Assembly (NCBI GenBank): GCA_947184155.2
Contig: CAMXCT020000891.1
Span: forward strand, 162,501 to 226,500
Direction: 5' to 3'
DNA length: 64,000 nt
DNA from: Cladocopium goreaui
Lineage: Eukaryota; Sar; Dinophyceae; Suessiales; Symbiodiniaceae
Part shown: positions 10,725 through 22,965 of the stretch, piece by piece
How positions within the stretch are numbered: the stretch's first letter is position 1
How the letters are laid out: each line of letters opens with the position of its first letter
Notes under the pieces: generated by a model
Told to the model about the DNA's origin: nothing
Databases searched by the model: none
The model's input: the letters and a program-made list of their open reading frames with translations, nothing else
Program-made: the position numbers and the translations under genes

Positions 10725-13700
10725 TCAGGACTTGCGAAGCTTCTTGCTTCTGGCAGCAGGAGCGGGCTGCGACTGCTGGTCATCAGCGCTGGGGGCTGGC
10801 ACGGATTTGTTTTTGGATGTCTTGGCCTTCTTCGAAGGGGCACCCTTTGACTTTGACTTACTTTTGCTGGCAGGCTTTTTGCCCGAAGACGGGGCAGACT
10901 TGTTTCCCTTGTTGCCCTTATTCTTCTTTGGCTTCGCGTTCGGCCTTTCCTCCAAACCCAGCTCTTTGATCACAAGCCTGCACAATGGCATGAAGTGGAT
11001 ATATCCATATATAGCCCATGTATCCAGGATATATATTTGTTTTGAAACAGTTTGAACTTACATGCTGGTCATTGAATGAATTCATCAAGGGATGCCTGTA
11101 GCGAGATTCCAAGGGGATAGCTTCGCTGCACCTTAGGTCATAGACAATCAATATTTTCATCTACGGTATATAGATGGCTACATGGGAAATTGGATTTCAA
11201 GACAACTTTGTTGGCTAAGCCACTGCTTCCTTACTTCATTCTTCTCATTGACGATCTCTTGCAACAACCTTATATGGTTGCATGGCCATGGAGGACAATA
11301 CTCAAGTAACACCATGAAATTATACAGCTACCATGGGGGCCATATCCAAATAAGAAACAACTGATCAGGAATCTCACAGAGATAGATACATTCGGATCTT
11401 TTCCGTATCCCCATCATTGCATGATCTATCAATCTAGGTATATATATATATTATTTATATTTATTTATTTATTTATTTAAAATATAGACAAGGAAGGGTC
11501 CAGGCTCCTCTGAGGAGGTTGTTTCACCTCCATCCCGAATGTTCCTGCATCCATGCTGTCCTGAGCAAGATGATGTTGCTATAGGACCCTGAAACACGTA
11601 AATCTGATGGGATGCTGGGGGACTAAAAACAGCATTAACAAATTTGGGTTTACACATTGTGCATCATTACAGTATATAAAACAATAAACAATTTGGATAT
11701 CTATCGGGTTCTTCGAAATGGAGGAACATGCTCATCCTATTTGCTGCCTCTGAACCAATATCTCCTGATTTTGTATGTGATTGATCAAGTTGTTTTTCAA
11801 TAAGCATCCATGTTTTGATATTTGACATGCCAATAATATGACCTGCCAGTCCAAGTTGCTATCTTTCTCAATTAGGTCAAAGCCAAGGGTCGCATGATCA
11901 GGAGTTCTCGCCAACAGTGATGTCAATGAAACCGTGGTAGGACTGCAAGCGAGCTGCAGAGGGTTGCTGGTGGTATATTTTTGTGGTGTTGAAGTATACT
12001 GAACATGCTGGGGAAAACACTAATGCAATATAAAACAAATTATGATAATATATATATATTTATATATATATATATTGCATATATAATTTTTATATATATA
12101 GCAAAGATGTATCCACCTCTTTCTTCATGAGGTAAAAGGCAAAGAGTATGTTTTGATGTTTTTTTGATCACACGTATTTAAACAATTCCTCCCTGACTGT
12201 CATGATGTAAAATTGTAAGTTTGGAAATGGTGAGGGAATGGCCTCCCGGTTGTATCTGAGAAGTTCATGTAGCCACGCTTCGGCATCATCAGAACCATCG
12301 TTGGCGCCAGCCATGCAAAGACAAACAGGGCGCTGGAAACCCAACACCCAAAGGCCAAACCCTGTAGCTTGAAAAACTTGGAACATTTGAAAGCTGGCTC
12401 ACTGAACCAGAGGAAAAAACATGCGTGAACTTGAGAGTTTAACCTATACAACTTTAAAATACAAGCAACACATCCAATCGGTCACCCTTCTTCTCACCAT
12501 TGTTGTGATCCATCTTGAGCTCTGTGAGATAGGTAGCAAAGACTCCGTAGCTCTTCTCCATGCGGTCGGCCAACGGCTCAAGATTGCTAGACAACCTTAG
12601 AGTGGGATATGAGGGGATTACCGTCATATACCCCTTATCATGACAAAAAGATCTGTGTTTGTTTTGCTTTTGGATGTGTTCACTGTTTGATCAAAGAACT
12701 TCGTTGCCATACCATCCGATGATGATTGCAAGACTCCCATCATCTTCTGCATGGTTTGTTGCTTCTTTTCGAGGCTGACCATATACGCTTCAAGATCCGC
12801 CACGGGCTGGTCAGGGCCAGTAAATAGATCATAAAATCAGCAAAGCAAATGATAAATGAATAGATTCCCAAGAATCACTTGTGGTTGCATATATGATATA
12901 CGATTACGACATATATATTTTTTCGGCTATATGATCAAAGTCCCCGTCCTTGGAACCCACCACCTCCGGAGCTGGCTGTGGGTTTGGGATCGCAGTCATC
13001 TTGGCGGGCAATCCCTCAGGAGCTTTCTTTGCAGCTTTGTCCTTGGATGAGGCAGCTTGGGCAGGAATTGGATATACGGAGGTTGATTCGACAAAGCAAT
13101 TCATAAATATATATATATATATACACATGTTTGTCATTGATATGAGTTGACATGATAGTTGGGTATATTTAAACAGTGATAACCATGCCAATCAAAGTGC
13201 ATGTATGAGAAATTTTACGATGGCTTAAAACAACCATATATCGTTTACGCACTAAGATGCGCTGCAAGATTTGTTTGGACCTTGCATACAGGAATTTATA
13301 TCATGCAAGATTCACCCATGTCCGTCTCTTCAGTTTGTTTCGTCAGGTCAGCACGCTTGTGACTGCATTTGTCTTCGTCGATGACATAAAACTCCGTCAC
13401 ATTGCTGTCGTAAACCCACGACCTCCCAAGTAGGAGAGGGCACTATATATGTATATATATGTGGACTGATTGTTTTTGGAGTTGGGTCTGAACAACATCA
13501 TTGACATATATGATTGGTTAATGTTCATAAACCAGCCTGCACAAAGCTTCTGGGAACTTCTTGCAGTATGACGTAATGGCTTTGATGCTTCGAGTTGAAT
13601 ATCTTCCAGACTTTTGCATAGCTTCAAGTGTCATCCACTTTCCCATCGTCTCCATCTCACGAGACTCAAGCCGTTCTTTAATGAGACGGCATTTGGTGAC

Positions 13701-15841
13701 AAAGTCAGTCTGCAGTGGATCGGATCGAGTTGGCTGGGTAAAGAGGGTATTGGGGAATGACATCATCAGGCCATTTTTTTGGTGGTATAAATCCATCATA
13801 TATAGCGAACACTTGTTTTTTTATATATAATATAAACACCACCCCATAGCCTTGACTTTCTTGTAGTTGGAACGATCCAGCCCATATCGACCCAGGCTCT
13901 CCAATAAAGCCATTTCGAGAGCCTCACGTTGCTCTCCCCCCGCACGCCACTCAGCCGCTATGCCCTCAGGGACGGCCAGCTTGCCCGTCGCCGTCTTCTG
14001 GCAAAGGCGCCTGCACCTCATCCGAAGTGCATCTGCCGAGATAGGAACCTTAGATTTCAAGATGAACCATCGATTCATGGAGCAAGACCCATTGATGTAA
14101 ACCAAAAACAACATGTGATATATGTTTTTTTCCATGACTACATTCATCAATCCGATCTGATTTGTTTCACATGTTTGGCAATTACGATAAATTCAAACAA
14201 ACAAGTAACGGTGTCTCCACCAGGAGTAGTCAAAGATGGGCTTTCTTCATCTTCATCATCATCAGTCTCATCTTCACCAGGCTCACTCACATGAGAAGCA
14301 GCTGTGGCTGTGGGTGCTGACGGTTTCTTATCCACAGGTTTGGTTCCCACCGTTTGTGTTTGCTTCATGGTGGTTTCCAAGTCAGACACACGGTTCAAGG
14401 TTTTTTCAAGCAGGTTTTCCAACTTTGAGGTGTGTTCTTCCTTCTCCTTTTCCTTTTCCTTCTCCCTTGCTTCCATCTCACGTTGCTTGTCCGCAATTTC
14501 ACCCTCCCGTTTGTTGTATGCAAGCTCAAGCATTGTGATCTTCGACAGAAGGTCCTGGACTGTCTTCTCCTTCTGGTCCACCATTTTCTCTAGCTCAACC
14601 TGTTAAGGGATCCGGAAGGGTGTTTGCAAATTACGTTGAGGGATGTTGACGGGGATGCATTCATGCATGGCTGATTGTCCTCAATGTGTATATATATATA
14701 TATGTGTGTGTGTAAAGTTGTGCATATATATATATAATATACATATATATATAATATACATATATATATATATATGGGCATGGAAGATAGCCCAGAAAGA
14801 GCATGCCTCTCTGGAAACCAGTGCGAAAGAACCAGGCGGTGTTGGAGAAGTCGCACCAGGTGAAGTAACTCGAGGGGAGCCCAAATCCTGATATTCCAAC
14901 AGCATTGAACACGCCATGGTGTATATATATCCCTTGCATGCATGACTTAAAGAAATATAGCCGGGAATCTGCTGGAATAGTGTCTGCATCAGGCAAGGCC
15001 CCACAGCCACCGGCAGGTTCTTTGTATTTTGGCCCATCCACCTGAAAACAACAAAGTTGTGTATACATGTGTATATATCTTATAAGGATCCCCTATGTCC
15101 AAAACTAAATTTCCAAGATACCTTCTCCGGCTCCATTCTCTTCGGCGATGCAGGCGGCTCCTGCTTCACGATGGTCTTCGGGCTGCCAGAAGCCTCAGAT
15201 TGGCAGGGCCAAGCCGATGATGTTGAAACATGACTATACATGGAATCAGAAAAATACTTCACATAATCGCACATATAAACATGGTATATATAATCCATTG
15301 GCCGATAGTATTGATTGCTATATATATATTCATGCACATAATATATTTAAACAAATAATTAAGTATATAATAAGATATAAGATATAATATATAATATAAT
15401 GTAATATTATAATAAATAATTATATATATATATTATATATTATATTTTATATTATATATATATAATTTCACCTTATGGGGGACAATCTGGAAAGGCCAAG
15501 AAACATTGCGTTTCTCCATGGCGTCCATTACCATTTTGGTTACCTGGCCCCAGTCCATGGGGCATGGGCATGCAATTGATTTGGGTGCAAGTGGATCCGT
15601 ATATATATATATATTGTAAGTCTTTCGACATATATATATATATGTATATATAGGGATCAAGTTGTGGATACCCTGAGTTCAAGTCATCGGGCAAATGGAA
15701 TATATAGACCCGGCCTGCAAATAGTCTCTGGTCTGCATGGAAAGGCCAGCTTTTTCAGCAGCCAGGGCCAAACCTTCCTCTAAGGTCTGGCAGGACCATC
15801 CATTTGAAGGAAGGGAGGACACCATCGAGTCCCTAGACATC
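10725..15841 (-). CDS. Locus B2: coiled-coil multi-exon protein (dinoflagellate-expanded family, unknown role)
   Basis: A run of minus-strand exons joins in phase: 14599-14210, 14048-13851, 13733-13537, 13422-13316, 13055-12964, 12806-12700, 12595-12498 and 12361 to about 12196. The introns after 13851 and 13537 start with GC. Blocks include ADALRMRCRRLCQKTATGKL, KERLESREMETMGKWMTLEA, LEAYMVSLEKKQQTMQKMM and SDDAEAWLHELLRYNREA. Probable 5' exons are 15840-15710 (starting MSRDSMVSS), one ending at 15472, 15233-15122 and 15041 to about 14935, but their phases were not reconciled. Toward the 3' end, exons near 11.93-11.49 and 11.16-11.06 kb are likely. The last exon (10977-10725) has two readings: a Lys/Ser-rich tail ending KKLRKS, or, in the frame that matches the preceding exon, a stop at 10918. 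I recall the TGKL/WMTLEAMQKSGRYS blocks as recurrent in coral-symbiont genomes; no function is known to me. Confidence 0.6.
14210..14599 (-). CDS. Locus B2 coiled-coil exon
   Basis: The 130-codon exon has clear borders, AACAG|GTTGAG and GACACC|GTTACT. About the first 85 residues form a charged heptad-like coiled coil (EIADKQREMEAREKEKEKEK). After it come a KKPSAPTATAASH linker and an acidic EDETDDDEDEE run. It probably mediates oligomerisation. Confidence 0.65.
15350..15470. repeat. (TA)n / TAATA tract in an intron of locus B2
   Basis: AT-only sequence ends a few bases before the 5' splice site CAT AAG|GTGAAA of the exon ending at 15472 (minus strand). Confidence 0.85.
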
Positions 15842-17689
15842 CTAGCTAGTCCTGGTCAGCTATGAGTGTTTCCCAAATGGCTAAGACATAAAATCGATCA
15901 GATCATCATGCAATATATAAGTTGTTGCACAACCATCCAATGTTTTGCCAAGAAATTGACACCTGCTTGTCACGGCCACCAACCCTACAAGTCATGCCAG
16001 CAGGTTTCTAAGCTGTAACCTGTCATTTTTGCAAAAACCACACGCATCCTGTAGCGGTCATGGGTCAGGCCACGGGATTCCATGCTGGAACGAAGCAGGT
16101 CTTCAGCTAAACACCCCAATCTGTTGAATTTTCAAACAATTTCTTTCAAAAATTGATTCAGGCATATATTTTTTGATGATTTCCAAATGGCTCCAAAAAC
16201 GACCTTTAATTTTTTGATTTTTGAACGCAATATTTGCGTAATATTTGCACAAGTCGAACGCAATTGAACGTAATTCGAACGTAATTCGAACGTAATTCGA
16301 ACGTAATTCGAACGCTTTACGTGAATTCATGTCCCCAGAACGGTGTTTCACGTCCATTTACGGAACTCAATTTTTTGTGATTTTTTGGCACTGGTTGGAA
16401 TTTGATGGGATTTGAAGGGTCTTTAATGATTTCCTGCAGTTTTGGATGGGCAATATATATAAAATTGACACATATGAACGTATTATTGGAAACCATGGTA
16501 GTCCTTGGTTATTGATTGGGAGAATTTGGACGACAATTGAATGCTTGGGGTGTTGACACAGCTAATTGTACCTGCAAAGGCACAAGGACCCTCAGCCACT
16601 GGAGCTCCCAGACTGCTCCCGCAGCAGACGCTGCTCTACCCTATGTAAAATTTCAAGCGGTTCCGGGAAGGACTCAAGCCATTCCTTCGGAATTGAAAGG
16701 TGCTTGTTTCCTCGAATGTATTTCAAGGAGGGTAGTAGGTTGGCCTCTTCCCAAGTACTGCAAGGAAGTCCATAGAACACGGAATGTCCCGAAAGGGATT
16801 CATCAACCTCTGGAACTCCCTCTCCACCAGTAATCAGGTCTGGATACAAGGATCGGATATGGTCTGCAAATCCCTGTGGATAAATCCTTGGCGGCCAAAA
16901 GGGGATTAGTCGAAGCAATGGACCCAGGACCCATGCAACTGATTTCAGATGAAATAAAATCTGGAATCTATATGTTACACTTGTTATTGGATGATCTTAA
17001 ATGACATCACAAATTCCAACAATGAAAAATATAAGGCCTGTACTGTGTGTTTTTCAGCTCCTTTGTTCCAGAGTATGATGGTTTTCCAGACTTGGAGATG
17101 GTCTTGATCACCGTTGGCTTCCCACTCTTCTTTGAAGGGTCACGTTTGTAAGGCAGGGCAATTCTTGCGAACTGTCTGTTGTTGGTCCACCCCCGCTCTG
17201 GTTTCTCCGAGGTAGCTCCTTCAAAAGCTCCCATCTTCCATGTGAATGTGTAGACCTGATCGGAGTCCATGGGCACAGGGAATCGGATGGGTGCTTGGAT
17301 GAGATACTCATCAATTGAGAAATGGGCATGGGATAACCAATCTCATGGGGAGCTCTATAAAGGTATATATATATATAACCATGAAATATCAAAATCATTA
17401 TATACATCCAGGTTCAATTTGTTCTATATAGATCGTGTTGGCAATGATGGCATATATCAGTCAGGCCACCCGGACTTGGCGGCAAAACCATTGAAATCTA
17501 AAGTACTCCGCCATCACAGACGATCCCGGCTGCTCCAACAAGAGCTTCCACCACAAGCTATGGTGAGGCCCATCAAAAGCACACACCTTGGTTATATATT
17601 CAATGGGTATGACCCCAACATATGAACATCTATATCAGAAATATATAAGTTATAAACCAAAACAAAAATTTGGAAATTGGTCCAGTAAC

Positions 17690-17871
17690 CGACTCATCAT
17701 CATATTGGCTAGCCTGATGTATTCTTTGCTGTCATCACCCTCTGGCAACAGTCTACTTCGGCAACTGGTGTAGGAGTTGATGCGCACCCAGCTGGAACAT
17801 ACAGTGGCCCAAAGAGTTGCAAAGGCATCCATTTTGCAAGATAGGATGAGGTGTATGTAGAGCCTCATTCG
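17690..17871 (-). CDS. Locus B1 exon with CSSW motif
   Basis: The exon follows 18197-17974 in phase. It contains ATVCSSWVRINSYTSCRSR, which resembles the substrate-cysteine loop region of cytosine methyltransferases, although the canonical Pro-Cys is Val-Cys here. The 3' end is AGTCG|GTTACT. Confidence 0.55.
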
Positions 17872-17973
17872 CTTTCAGGGGTGTAAAATTAAGTTCTTAT
17901 ATAAAATAATCTATCATAACTTGTTGAAGGCTGGGCTCTTGATTTTTGGAAAACGGCTATAGCAAATACACAC

Positions 17974-18197
17974 CTCCAACTGAGGGTAAAACCCCATTCC
18001 GGCACATGAAAGTATATCAAAAGGATTTTGGACGTCAGCTCCGTGCTCCAAGTAGGATATATCAACCCCCAGGGAGTTGACATGGTCTATACGTAGTCCC
18101 TTCCAAACTCGACCACGTCCAGCGAAAAACTCCACAAAGGTCAACTCCTGCATGCAGCGGTGGCTGGATGAGTAGGGGACCCTGGCCATAGCGTTGG
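17974..18197 (-). CDS. Locus B1 exon with FFAGRG motif
   Basis: The acceptor is TTTTAG|CCAACG and the donor GAG|GTGTGT. It carries LTFVEFFAGRGRVWKGLR, then SLGVDISYLEHG and NPFDILSCAGMG. The Gly-rich loop with a following acidic strand is typical of a SAM-binding Rossmann fold. Confidence 0.6.
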
Positions 18198-20157
18198 CTA
18201 AAAGTCATGGGAAGTTCTCTCTCTAAAACTTATATATATAACATATATATATAACATATGTATATATAACATATATATATAACATATATAAGTTTGAAAT
18301 TGAACTCCATTGTATTCTGGGGATGAATTGGAAACTGTTGGTTGCATCAGAAAAGTCCTCAGAGAAGGCCGCCATGTTCTCCGAAAAGGCGATCAATACC
18401 ACCATATATATAAAGATCTCAGCTGGTGCATTTTTTTTGCACAACCCAAAGGATTGAGTATATACAGGAACCAGCATTATTATATAGGCCAAGTAGCTTT
18501 GGGAAACTGCATCTTTGCAAGCCGCTTCACTACCAGCCCAATTTGCTCCCGCCCAGTCACCATTGCAATTCAGGATCGGGCTATCGGGGCCAGAAAAAGT
18601 GAAAACAATTTTGCAAAACCAAGATGTAATTGCATGTAGGGAAGTATATATGATTGTGTTTGGCATGGCTGGTAATTGTGAAAGATGTTTGAAAAGTTCG
18701 ACTTGATTCTTTCAATGTTGCCATGGTGCGTGCTCACTCATGCTGGATTTTTTTTAAGGATCATACAGTGGCATATATGCATGCACAACATGACAGCACA
18801 AGATCCCATGAATCCAGATCGAAGATTTGACCAATGTTTGGCATGTGTTCCAGATCCTATGCATGAATCCCATGTTATTATATCCAGGTAAGCGAGCCAC
18901 TGGGACCTTTGAAAAATCTGGCATGTGCTCCATGTTTCACCGCATTGCCACTTCCCTTGGCAATCTTCCGTACCTTCCGCCGAGGCATCGTGAATGCACC
19001 TGGCACGAGGACGACATTCCAGGGTGAAACAGGACATTTGGGGCATAGATTTTCTGTGTAATATATATATAATTCTCATGAATTGACAATGCACCTCTTT
19101 GTGGGACACCTGGTGGCTGTGATTTTTCGAATATAATATTAAATAAATATATATATATGTATATGTGTAAGCAGGGATGGTACCACCAAACTCCAAAAAC
19201 ACAAACGCCTGTTTTCATTCTGCTTCACCCCATCCATGCAGAGAATGATGAACAAATGGCCATGAGGATTGGTGTACGTAGCCAAATGCTAAGTTCCAAT
19301 TGGCATCGAACGAAAGTGCACAATGTAATGTGCAAGACTGACCCAGAATTTGAGTTCATATGCGCACAACGATTTGGTTCCCTGACCCAAAGCACTTTCA
19401 AGCATCTTTGTTTTTTGATGATTGACCTATAGGATATATAGATATATAGATATTTCTTGATCGAGCTTGTTGATCAAATTATGTTCAAAAAAAACGGCTA
19501 ATTTGGATGTGCTTGAGGGTCTATGGGTACCAGCGCCGTCAACATATGGGCACACAGCCCCAAGAAACCACTCATTGCAACCTATTGCAACCTCTGGCCC
19601 CTGGTCCATTGAGGTTTGATCTCGCGAAACACCATTCCATTTACACAAATATGTACACGAAGGTCATAATGGGTGTTTTTAAATAGATGATGATAGATGC
19701 TATCTATATGATTTGATTTGATCGCCCATCATGTCATGAGTGGATATAAAAAGGCTTGGCTAGTCAACGGTTCCACCCTCGGCTGGTGACACGCCCTTCA
19801 CAGCAGCATCATGCGACATCTTCAGGATAGCGGTGTAGCGAAGCATGTCTTCACCGCATGGATCAGGCCGGCCGTCCTCCTCCCACTTTTTCACCTTGGC
19901 TTGCGGCCAGGGTGCGACAGAGTACACAGTTTTTTTTGGATTAACGATTACACAGATTATATATATATAGTATGGGGTCTAATGTGGTCTCTTATATATA
20001 ATTTGAGTTTGTCAAGTCCATGTGGAGTGCAGCGATGCTTGTGTGAAGCTTTCATGCATAATATATATATATATATGTAAGGGCCCATCTTTCAAACTAC
20101 ATGTGGGGAAATGTATTTTTTTTTTTCATGCATTGAAACCCTCGAGAATGTTTGCTA

Positions 20158-21273
20158 TCAAGAAACCCAAAGATCGGCAAGAGTGACATTGCTGTAGGGG
20201 CAAGATGTAGTGCCAGAAAAGTAGGCCACATGAGCTTTCCCCTTCCCCTTGGCTTTCTTGTTGGTGAAGAAGCGGCGATCTGCCTTGATCCCACATGCCT
20301 TGCGATCCCAGTAATAGTCATATTCGATCATTGTGTTTTTTTCATGTTTGTATTCTGGGTGGGTGCAGTGTGTCTCCTTACACTGTGCAAGTGTATTCTC
20401 CACTTTCTCTTTCACCTCAGAATCCACAGGCAGGTCTTTAAACCTTGCCGGGATTCTCAACCGGGACTGCGTTGGCTTCTTGTCTCCTGAGGCAGGTCGC
20501 TTTCGACTCTTCTTTTCTTTCGTATCCTTGGCTTCCTTCTTTCCCTTGCTCTTTGTCTTGGTTGTGTTCATGTCTTTCTTGCATGTCTTGGACTTGGCTG
20601 CTGCCTTGGATGTGGCCTTGGCCTTCGCCTTGCTCTTCACTGCTGTCTGTCTTACTTTTCTCTGCTTCTGGTCACAGCGTTTCTCTCCTAGATCCTCCTC
20701 CTGACCAGGCATTGCCTGCTCTGCCACATTCCCCATAGCAGCATCCTGAGTTGTAGCATGCTCCATTGCCAAAGTCTCTTCTGCCTTGTGTTCTGTCTTC
20801 TTTTCGGTCTTGTAACTGCTCTTTTTGGAACCCTTTGTTTCAAGTGGAGATGCTGTCTCATCTGACTTCTTTGGGGACGACATCTTCTTGAGTCTTCTCA
20901 TCTTGCGGCTCCTGACCGGATGAGGCACAGAAGACGAAGCCTCACCATCTTTGCCATTTTTCTGCCATGCCTTTGCTTTCTCAGCTGCCTTTCAGCCTTT
21001 CTTTTGGGGCGGGTTCCCCCCCTCTGGCTTGTCTTTCTTCTTGGACTTTCTGTGCCCTTTGTTTGCCTTTTCATTGTTCTTCTGCTTTTTCTTTGCTTCC
21101 CTTGCAAGTTTTTTTTCTTCTTTTGCTTTTTGTTTTTCAATCTTCTCGATCATCTTCTGCTCCTTTTTCTTTTTTTTCACATCAGCTAGATCTTTCTTCA
21201 TTCTGAATTGTTTTCTCCTTGTGATGATCTCGTGGTCTGGGATCGAAGCTGCATCAAGTCCACTGTTCGCCAC
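20158..21273 (-). pseudogene. Lys-rich exon of locus A interrupted by one UGA
   Basis: From the acceptor CCCCCAG|GTGGCG at about 21273 the frame reads a Lys/Glu-rich helix (MIEKIEKQKAKEEKKLAREA) up to a UGA at 20992-20994. It continues in the same frame for 278 more codons to a stop at 20158. The second part is again basic (KSKAKAKATSKAAAKSKTCK) and ends with a less biased block containing CKETHCTHPEYKH and YYWDRKACGIKADRRF. Both halves share frame and composition, so they look like one exon with a nonsense change. A donor at TTTGG|GTTTCT just before the final stop is likely. Confidence 0.55.
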
Positions 21274-22385
21274 CTGGGGGAGAAAAAATCAGGAATGGAT
21301 ATATGATATATGTATATATCAAACATATATATATATAATTGAAATCATGGTATTTTGAAACATCATGATATTAAACGAACCAATGATTTTATATATATGC
21401 TTTACATTTATATATCATTTCAAGGGTGTAACTTTTCCCTGCCTCCTTCTGCACAATAGAGTCATGGTTGTCAACACTTCGCAAAGTCTCTTGAGCTACA
21501 TTTGTGTGAAGTAGCTGTGATGGGGAGCATGGCAACAATGTGTCATCTTGAGAACCAGCAAAAACTGGTGGAAGCAAGGAATCCGACAAAACCAGTTCGG
21601 GTGGACCCACTGCAGCTGAACCTGATTTGGCATAACATTTTAAAGCAATTAAGTGCAAACTAAATACATCTACTGCATTCTTTCTTGGGTGATGATATAT
21701 GGCTATATATATATGTGCAATATTTACCCCACAAAAATGGAAACGGCTATAGAAGGAAAACCACATTGAAGATTATCCATATTTAAGATATATAATATAA
21801 ATCCAAGTGAGGAACTTCCGTCCGTTCCCGTGGCGGGCACCACACTGCGGTTGCTCTCTGGTATCTCTTCCGGGTTGCCGGTGTCATCAGAGGTCTCCAC
21901 TTTCCTTAGCCAAGGGGAATACAGGAAATAGATATATAAAGAATACATGGGAATCATTATTTACCGCTATATCCATTTTAGGGATGTCCAAAACAAGGGA
22001 TTCCTCTGAAGCCCAAACTCTTTCCCTGAGTCATCTTCGATTGGTATTCCTGGATCACAGCCTGAATGATCGCATTGAGATCAGCTGGAAGACTGTTGGC
22101 ACGATGGATAGTTGATTCCGATGAAACATTTTCCTCATCAGATGAAATGTCCAATACCGTGTCCGAGGTCTCCTTCAGGGGTAAATAATATATATATATA
22201 TTTTTTAAAAGCATGAATGTTGAATAACTTAGTCAGTGCATGGGTTCTCTTATACCCAAAAAAGTTTAAACACTCGCTGGGTCAGAAAACATCAATTTGC
22301 CTGAAATTGAATTTATTTCATGTTGAAACCTGTTGTAAAATCTTTTTACACACATATATTACACAAACCTCAGTCCTTCAATCCA

Positions 22386-22795
22386 CCCAATGAGTTTGGA
22401 ACACCATTTGGGGCCACACTGCGCGAAGATTTGTTCGCCCGGCATGGTGTTGGAACCACGGCCTTTCCACCTGCTGCATCTTTCCCAGCTGATCCTGCCA
22501 CAGGCTGTGGTGGCTGAACTCCAACTCGAGACCGGTCCCCCAAAGGGCTTGGGATCTGCGGCTTGTCAGGGCCACATAGTGGGACTTCAGGAAGTTGAGA
22601 TTCAAGATCTTTCATCAACTCATCCAATGAATTGTCAGGGAACATAGGTTGACCATCATGAATTTCTGCATGACCTTGGGATGCACCATCACCATTCTCC
22701 AACGGATGCCCTGCAGTAGATCCATCTGGGCTGTCGGAATCTGCAGCACGGGGTCTCCAATCCTGCAGCCAATTGGTTGGCTTAAGTGTTGCAGA
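22386..22795 (-). CDS. Locus A exon, Ser/Pro-rich
   Basis: The frame reads TLKPTNWLQDWRPRAADSDS and then DNSLDELMKDLESQLPEVPL. A TGA appears shortly after LGGLKD. Splicing at AAG|GACTGAGG, a GA-type 5' site as used by dinoflagellates, would avoid it; the exact border is inferred. Confidence 0.45.
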
Positions 22796-22809
22796 TACAG
22801 TATATACAG

Positions 22810-22965
22810 ATTATACTTTGGATTTATATAATATATATATATACATATATACATATATGTATATGTATCTCTCTTTCTATATATATATATATATATCAAT
22901 GTGGTATAATGTTTTTGTCAACTATATATATATACATATACATATATATATATTAAGGGTGAAAA
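22810..22965. repeat. (TA)n tract in an intron of locus A
   Basis: A TATATA-rich stretch lies between the exons 22795-22386 and 23065-22970. Comparable tracts occur in most introns of the 7-26 kb cluster. Confidence 0.85.

Larger units (their letters stand above)
16577..19020 (-). pseudogene. Locus B1: methyltransferase-like protein with a frame break
   Basis: The likely exon order on the minus strand is 19020-18895 (MPRRKVRKIAKGSGNAV), about 18598-18505 and 18420-18310, 18197-17974, 17871-17690, 17586-17470, 17306 to about 17045, and about 16886-16577. Exons 18197-17974 and 17871-17690 join in phase. Motifs are TFVEFFAGRGRVWKGL with VDISYL (SAM-binding-like FxGxG plus acidic strand), TVCSSWVRINSYTSCRS, LLLEQPGSSVM with RFQW, and TFTWKMGAF. 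This order recalls DNA cytosine methyltransferase folds (motifs I and IV) and a recurrent dinoflagellate family. Exon 17586-17470 starts in the frame set by its neighbour (VLLMGLTIACGG), but the conserved EQPGSSVM block lies in another frame, so a one-base indel near 17535-17550 breaks the gene unless it is a sequence error. Confidence 0.55.
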
